A stretch of 64,000 nucleotides of DNA from Norana najaformis. Lineage: Eukaryota > Annelida > Clitellata > Crassiclitellata > Hormogastridae. Below are positions 58,672-64,000 of this stretch, piece after piece. Where the stretch lies: positions 24,548,505 to 24,612,504 of the forward strand of contig OZ029917.1 in NCBI GenBank assembly GCA_964023275.1. Reading direction: 5' to 3'. Position numbers and translations under genes: made by a program. How positions within the stretch are numbered: position 1 is the first letter of the stretch; each line of letters opens with the position of its first letter. The notes under the pieces are model-generated. The model ran no database searches. It saw nothing but the letters and a program-made list of their open reading frames with translations, and was not told the DNA's origin.

Positions 58672-61287
58672 ATGAACCATTTGGTACCTTGCCGGAATTT
58701 CAGCTGAATAGATTATAATTATTCATGTCTCTTGGTAGAACAAGGAATCAATCGAGACCATTCTCGTCTGTTCCAGCTTCCTTTCTTCCGTTTAGCTCAG
58801 CCAAACTCGTTTGTCCACCACTCACTGTAATCCTCATTCCTTCTTTAAAAGCTGACGATCACTAGAAAATTTGGAATCATGAATCAGTGAAAATTGGTCA
58901 TTTAAAAAGGATGAAGTGAAAATGAAAACATTTGAAATGAAAAGCTTACAGTAAATATTAAAAGAATGCCATGAGTGATTAAAAGACGAATGTACAGTAT
59001 ATGCGCTGAAAACAGTTGTCCATTTTGGAGTTAAAAAGGGTACGTTTTCAACTTTGCCGTGAACTGTTTAGGCATCCTAAAGGCAGCGTTTGACAAAGAC
59101 TTTGACATGTGAGAGACTCAACATAGTCAGGCCACCTGACGCCTGTAACAGTTTTTCTCGAAACCAGGTAATTGGCCCTTATGGCAGTCTTTTGTGGAAA
59201 TATTTCAGGACTAGAAAGTCAAGCCTTGAGCATGTCAAACCTTTCAAACACAGTGAACAATAGTAAAAAAAATAAACGCATAATTGTTTCCTTTCACATC
59301 GGTGTCATTATGATTTCACAACCTTAAAAATTTGAATTCCAAGTCGGCCATTTTGATCGGCAATCTGCACAACGCTTAATGACAGACTGTCGTCTGCTGC
59401 AACTACACAGACGACAATGCTATCTAAACATTCGTCTCCAACGCTAGAGGGCTGGATCTCTAACAAACCAAACGACAGTTTCCCGCCAATCGCTAGAGGG
59501 CTAGATGCAAAGGTGCGAAGCACGTTATGCCCTTTGGAGCGTTTCAAAGTTAATTACGCTTTCCGACGATAAGCATCGTTAAAATGACATTATTATTAGT
59601 ACCAGGCAGAGAACAGACAGCGAAAGTCTACACCTGGCAAAGACCATATATTGAGCAGAGACATACGTGATCTGCTTCGTTATATATAATCTGATGAAAT
59701 GCCAAAACCTGAACGTTTACGCAGCGAATTTTAACCGAATTTTTCAAGTTTTCTTTCAGTATGCGAAGGACAGTTTAAGTTGTGGCATAGGCTAAATTTG
59801 TCCGTGGGGTAACAACTGGGCCCATAAAATTCGTGAAATTAATAGGAAAGTTTCAGTGAATAATCGTTAACTGCCTAACTCTAGGTCTCACTGCAGTAAT
59901 AAGTCCATTACAGTAATTTAATATAATTCGTGTTTCAAAAGCTTATTTTAAAACTGTGAGTTTTATATGTTGTAATCCGTATGCGTAGAGTCTAATGTAT
60001 GATAAATCAACCGACACTAAGCTTATATCTCCAATATCTCCATGCTTCCAAGAGGTCGTGTTGCGGTTTAAAATTTAAAAAAATAACTATCGTAATGACA
60101 TAGAAATCTCGGAATTACGATTACGATTCTTAAATTAATCAGTGGTTGAAGCACTGAAATCTTCGTACTCAAAATGATGGTTTAGGCGGAGAAGGTGGAA
60201 GAGGAAGAAGGAAAAAGAAAAGAAGCAGGAGGAGGAGGAGGAGGAAGAAGAAGAAAGCAGCCTTGAGTATGTTCGAAATGGTAGCGACCTCTTTTTAGCA
60301 TATGAGGATGGAGGGTCCAGTTACTTCTTTCTTCGCCTAAACTTCCCCTCTACACGATGATTTATGCGCCTAATTCGATGGCGAAATATATTAAACAAAC
60401 ACGACACTGTTTCACACAATGGCGTCGCGCCACAGTTTTTGACAATGGAGGAAAGAGGGGCCAACTAAGAAAGATTGTCTTTAATGTAGCCAAAAGTGTT
60501 AACTACTTAATTATCAGTCGTCGAAATCTTAGCCGACTTAAATTTCTTTGACATTTATTGCTTGTCGCGGCTTTCGTGGTAATGTTTTGTCATTCTTCCC
60601 ACTCCCTTTACTTCTTCTCCCTTTACTTTGTAGCAGACCTCCCAAACTTTTAGCCCATCCGGAAAAATCAGTCAATAAATTTAATTCAACAAATTGTCAC
60701 CGTTACGGTCAAATGAGTGGGAAGCACAAGAGCATCTACTCCCCCGCAATATACAGTCGTTACATGTATACAGTAGAACTCAATGGCCGAGTTTAAATAA
60801 TATTAAATCTGTCGAGTTGACTCTGAGAAATCATCCACCACAACTGATCGATTCTTTCAACCCTCAAAAGGTCCGTAACGTTCGTCTTATTAAGCTATTT
60901 TAATTTGATTTGGCGATTTTCCCTTGTGACCAGTTACATTAACTCGGTTACCATTGTCTTTATTTAAAATAATAGCCTTGCCATTATGCCTCTATAAGGC
61001 CTTCACTTTTACATTTTATCATTAAGGTCCCGAATCACTAGTTAAAGGTGCCATTTTAATTAAATTATTTTAATTTTTTAATAAGGTACTTAAATTTAAA
61101 AAGTAAGTTATTTGATCGGAGTGAAATCGCTACAATAAGCATCAACATAGGTCTAATGTTCACTAAAGCACCTACTAAAAATGCTATGAAAATCATAAAG
61201 TTCAAAGATTCTGTATATAGCAAAGGCCTACAGGATATTTACTTCTATACACAGTAACGTATCCCATATTCCGCTCATGTCCTTTTC
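58672..61287. other. AT-rich intergenic DNA
   Basis: No gene seen. It contains a GGA/GAA-rich stretch at 60205..60257 and a short GATTACGATTACGATT retroelement-type tail near 60118. The frames at 60357..60903 have no splice support or known motif. Confidence 0.5.
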
Positions 61288-61517
61288 TTTAGGCCCTTGA
61301 GTCGGCAATGGACGAATCCCAAGGTCCTGGACACGGGGCCAGTGAATCGCAGGACTTTCCTTTTACTTCCTAGCTTACGCCGACACCAAATTATGCTGCT
61401 TGGTGATAAAGGCACGCGTGCGCAAATAACTTGTCCAGGGTCGTTACACAGAGTCGAACCCGCAACAGCATGATCATTGACCAAATGTGTTACCTATAGA
61501 CCACCGTGCCGCACTCA
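61288..61517 (-). mobile_element. tRNA-headed SINE, copy 2
   Basis: The reverse complement aligns with 46900..47125 throughout: GTGGTCTATAGGTAAC head, GCGGGTTCGACTC B box, GGCGTAAGCTAGGAAG, GATTCACTGGCCCCGTGTCC body, and an end at GACTCAAGGGCC. It lacks the CTTA tail. Confidence 0.85.
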
Positions 61518-61899
61518 TAAAAAGTCATCAAAGTTCATATCTTTATAGGCCTATAACAAAGGCCTACAGCATATTCACTGCTATACACAGTAAAGTATAT
61601 TCAGTTACCTTTGTTTATTGCTTTAATATGTTGAGCATAGCGTAACCCTTGTTTAAATTTCTCAACAAATGCGTAAAATCTAAATATATCCGGATATGCC
61701 CTAATGAAGGACGCAAAGAGGATTATAACTAATTTATAACTCGTTTACTATGATGGCCATGGTGTGCCGCGGATTTGCATAGCATAGATCTATGGTTAAA
61801 GGCTACATAACGCAAAACTCGTATGCATCGTACGATGGAACAATTCTCTTCGACAAAAGATCAATTCTGATCACATTTGCATCGATTCCGATCGTCTAG

Positions 61900-62070
61900 G
61901 CTTTATACCGGAACCGGAAACGAAGCCGGATACCATTGATATATGCAACTGTCAGGCGAGGGGTCTTAAAATCGACGGCGCGTACGCCAGGTGGCGTGAT
62001 ATTTGTACTAATTTTTCGTTGGCCGGGATGGGCGAACGATTCTCTGGTATTAAATTGCAATTAACGCAAT
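61900..62070. promoter_or_regulatory. small CpG-rich island, candidate enhancer
   Basis: CG-dense words (CCGGAACCGGAAACGAAGCC, GACGGCGCGTACGCC) next to TTGCAATTAACGCAATTTAA, a palindromic AATTA cluster. Could equally be a promoter patch for the ORF that starts 0.6 kb to the right. Confidence 0.28.
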
Positions 62071-62694
62071 TTAATATAACTAGTAGATATCACTGGTCAA
62101 CAGAAAAAAAAATTTTCTTGTTGCCTTCGGTTTTAGACCTGTTCTTGGGGTAATTTTGGGCGCTGATTCAGAAAATGTCATTGGATTGAGTGCATCAGGT
62201 CTAGTTTCTCAGATATCGTCGATTTTGTAAAGAAAACCCAGTCCACTCTTTAAACGATGTCTTTGGCAAAACTAAAATGTCATAATAAGCTTTATTTATG
62301 GCTAATTATAATTCTTGCTGATTCATATAATGCCTACATCCTTATAATGTAAAATCAGCATATCTTGCCGCGTGCTGAGATATTGTTGATTCAACGAAAT
62401 AACTATTCCGAAGCCTACAGCTTACTCAGCACTAAATTCATGGCCTCATTTAGAATTTATTTCTGCTTATACAGCGTTTCATGGTTTCGAACTATGTAAA
62501 TAGATTATGCTGAAGTCAGCATTTATAGCCTATATAAACCGCCTCCTGAAAGCTAGAGCAGCCGCAGTCGTCTTAGGGCATATTAAGAGTTGGTCGCAAG
62601 AACAATCTGTGAATGTGAGCATTAAATAACTACATGTTCTTACTATTTTTTAGGTTAGTCATTTAATTCCTCAGATGCGAACATCCTTAAGGTT

Positions 62695-64000
62695 ATGGCT
62701 ACTTCCAGACGGAGCTGCATTAACCATCCAGACATATTCTGCTACATTTGTGGGGAATACACACTAAAAGCAAACAGGAAACCGATTTCTGAGTTTGTAA
62801 AAAGAGCATATGTAGGTTATTTTGGTGTCAAACTTGGAGATCAAGATAAGCAATGGGCTCCTCATACAGTATGCAAAACTTGTATTGAACAATTGCGCCA
62901 CTGGACAATTGGAAAGAGAAGCTGCCTGAAATTTGGTGTACCGATGGTTTGGAGGGAACAGATAAACCACTTCGACGACTGTTACTTTTGTATGGTTAAT
63001 ATCATAGGCATCAATCGAAATAATCGTCACAAGTTGTCTTACCCTGATATACCTTCAGCCAGGAGACCTGTTCCGCATTCGGATATTGTACCAGTTCCAC
63101 CTTTTCGCGAACTACCTCAGCTCTCAGACGATGAGACTTGCATGTCCAATATCGGACAAGATGACGAAAGTGAAGAAAGTGGGGGCAGTGACAGTGATTT
63201 CCAATCAACTTCACACAGTGAACGTTTTGACCAAAAAGAGTTGAGTGATCTGATCAGGGACTTAAATCTTTCCAAAGAGTCCTCTGAATTGCTTGCGTCC
63301 AGACTAAAGGAAAAGAATGCACTTCAGCCTGGAACGAAAATTACAATTTCTAGAAACAGAGAAAAGGATTTGCTGCCATTCTTTACCGAAGACAACAACC
63401 TAGTATTCTGTAATGACATCAGCAACTTATTGAAGAAAATTGGTCTGTCGGATTACAGCCCAGATGAGTGGCGTCTTTTTATCGACAGTTCAAAACGTAG
63501 TCTGAAATGTGTGCTTTTAAATAACGGCAACAAATTTGGTTCTATTCCAATCGGTCACTCCATCAGGATGAAAGAAGAGTACAATGCCATCTCTTTAGTA
63601 CTGGAAAAGATAAAATACAAAGAACATCAATGGGTAATTTGTGTAGACTTGAAGATGGTAAATTTCCTCATTGGTCAACAAAGTGGCTACACAAAGTATC
63701 CCTGCTTTTTGTGTCTTTGGGACAGTAGAGCCAAGCATGAACATTGGACAAGAAAAGATTGGCCTTCGAGGAAAGACATGGTGGTTGGAGCTCAAAATGT
63801 AATCAAGGAATCTTTGGTGGCACGAGATAGGATCATACTGCCACCACTACATATAAAGCTAGGCCTGATGAAACAATTTGTCAGGGCTTTGAATAAAGAA
63901 GGTTCATGCTTCGAATACATAGTACACAAGTTACCAGGAATTACAATGGAAAAATTGAAGGCTGGAATCTTCGATGGTCCACAGATCAGGCAACTTATGA
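62695..64000 (+). CDS. uncharacterised Cys-rich protein, probably transposon-derived, 3' partial
   Basis: Open from ATG 62695 to the window edge (435 codons), intron-free so far. Residues 8..63 hold C16xxC19 and C60xxC63 with nearby conserved aromatic/Gly positions, resembling a ZAD-like treble-clef zinc finger. C96xxC99 and C337xxC340 are two further pairs. Residues ~125..160 are acidic and Ser-rich. The second half contains WVICVDLKMVNFLIGQQSG, PCFLCLWDSR, LPPLHIKLG and AGIFDGPQIRQL. I recall this arrangement from unnamed, multicopy proteins in arthropod, cnidarian and hemichordate gene sets. Multicopy state and patchy distribution suggest a mobile-element protein, with the VDLK and PPLH blocks in a nuclease/transposase-like core, but no catalytic triad can be proven. 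The start is chosen because upstream frame has no other ATG before a stop at 62656. Confidence 0.75.
   Translation, partial: MATSRRSCINHPDIFCYICGEYTLKANRKPISEFVKRAYVGYFGVKLGDQDKQWAPHTVCKTCIEQLRHWTIGKRSCLKFGVPMVWREQINHFDDCYFCMVNIIGINRNNRHKLSYPDIPSARRPVPHSDIVPVPPFRELPQLSDDETCMSNIGQDDESEESGGSDSDFQSTSHSERFDQKELSDLIRDLNLSKESSELLASRLKEKNALQPGTKITISRNREKDLLPFFTEDNNLVFCNDISNLLKKIGLSDYSPDEWRLFIDSSKRSLKCVLLNNGNKFGSIPIGHSIRMKEEYNAISLVLEKIKYKEHQWVICVDLKMVNFLIGQQSGYTKYPCFLCLWDSRAKHEHWTRKDWPSRKDMVVGAQNVIKESLVARDRIILPPLHIKLGLMKQFVRALNKEGSCFEYIVHKLPGITMEKLKAGIFDGPQIRQLM

Overview
This is animal genomic DNA, apparently from an invertebrate. It has multi-exon genes with GT..AG introns, abundant microsatellites, non-LTR retrotransposon remnants, tRNA-derived short repeats and small inverted-repeat DNA transposons. 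There is no operon structure and nothing bacterial. An NK7-like homeobox gene (a class I recall as absent from vertebrates), CpG that does not look depleted, and at least seven exact copies of the palindrome TAGGCCTA fit a marine invertebrate, but I cannot name the phylum.

Left end (1..13659, + strand): a long coiled-coil gene whose 5' end lies outside the window. I joined 14 exons by splice sites and reading phase, including microexons of 25 and 33 nt. Together they give about 1512 residues from the window edge to a stop at 13659. One junction is uncertain (after 3719, a possible GC donor). The family is not recognised. The introns carry an exon-fragment duplication, a LINE 3' end, a SINE remnant and a complete inverted-repeat element.

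Middle (13660..28518): no supported gene. It holds a large inverted repeat, very long trinucleotide arrays, AT-rich tandem arrays, CT/TG arrays and a CpG-rich island at 20690..21480.

Homeobox gene (28519..34261, - strand): three exons closing perfectly in phase to a 430-residue protein. It has an N-terminal Eh1-like HSIADILGL motif and a complete homeodomain split by an intron between positions 44 and 45. It looks like NK7 class. A CpG-rich, CCAAT-containing segment lies 5' of it.

Right part (34262..62694): a roughly 28 kb gene-poor stretch, 5' of the homeobox gene. It holds CpG-rich, ATTA-rich islands every few kb (candidate enhancers), plus a hAT-type element with an exact 8-bp target duplication, LINE fragments, two copies of a tRNA-headed SINE in opposite orientation, and a cluster of tRNA-Asn-like sequences. 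One possible terminal exon (48455..48700) and one possible secreted-protein start (43150) are weak candidates.

Right end (62695..64000, + strand): an uninterrupted 435-codon open frame running off the window. It has four CxxC pairs and belongs to an unnamed protein family that I recall as multicopy in invertebrate genomes and probably transposon-derived.
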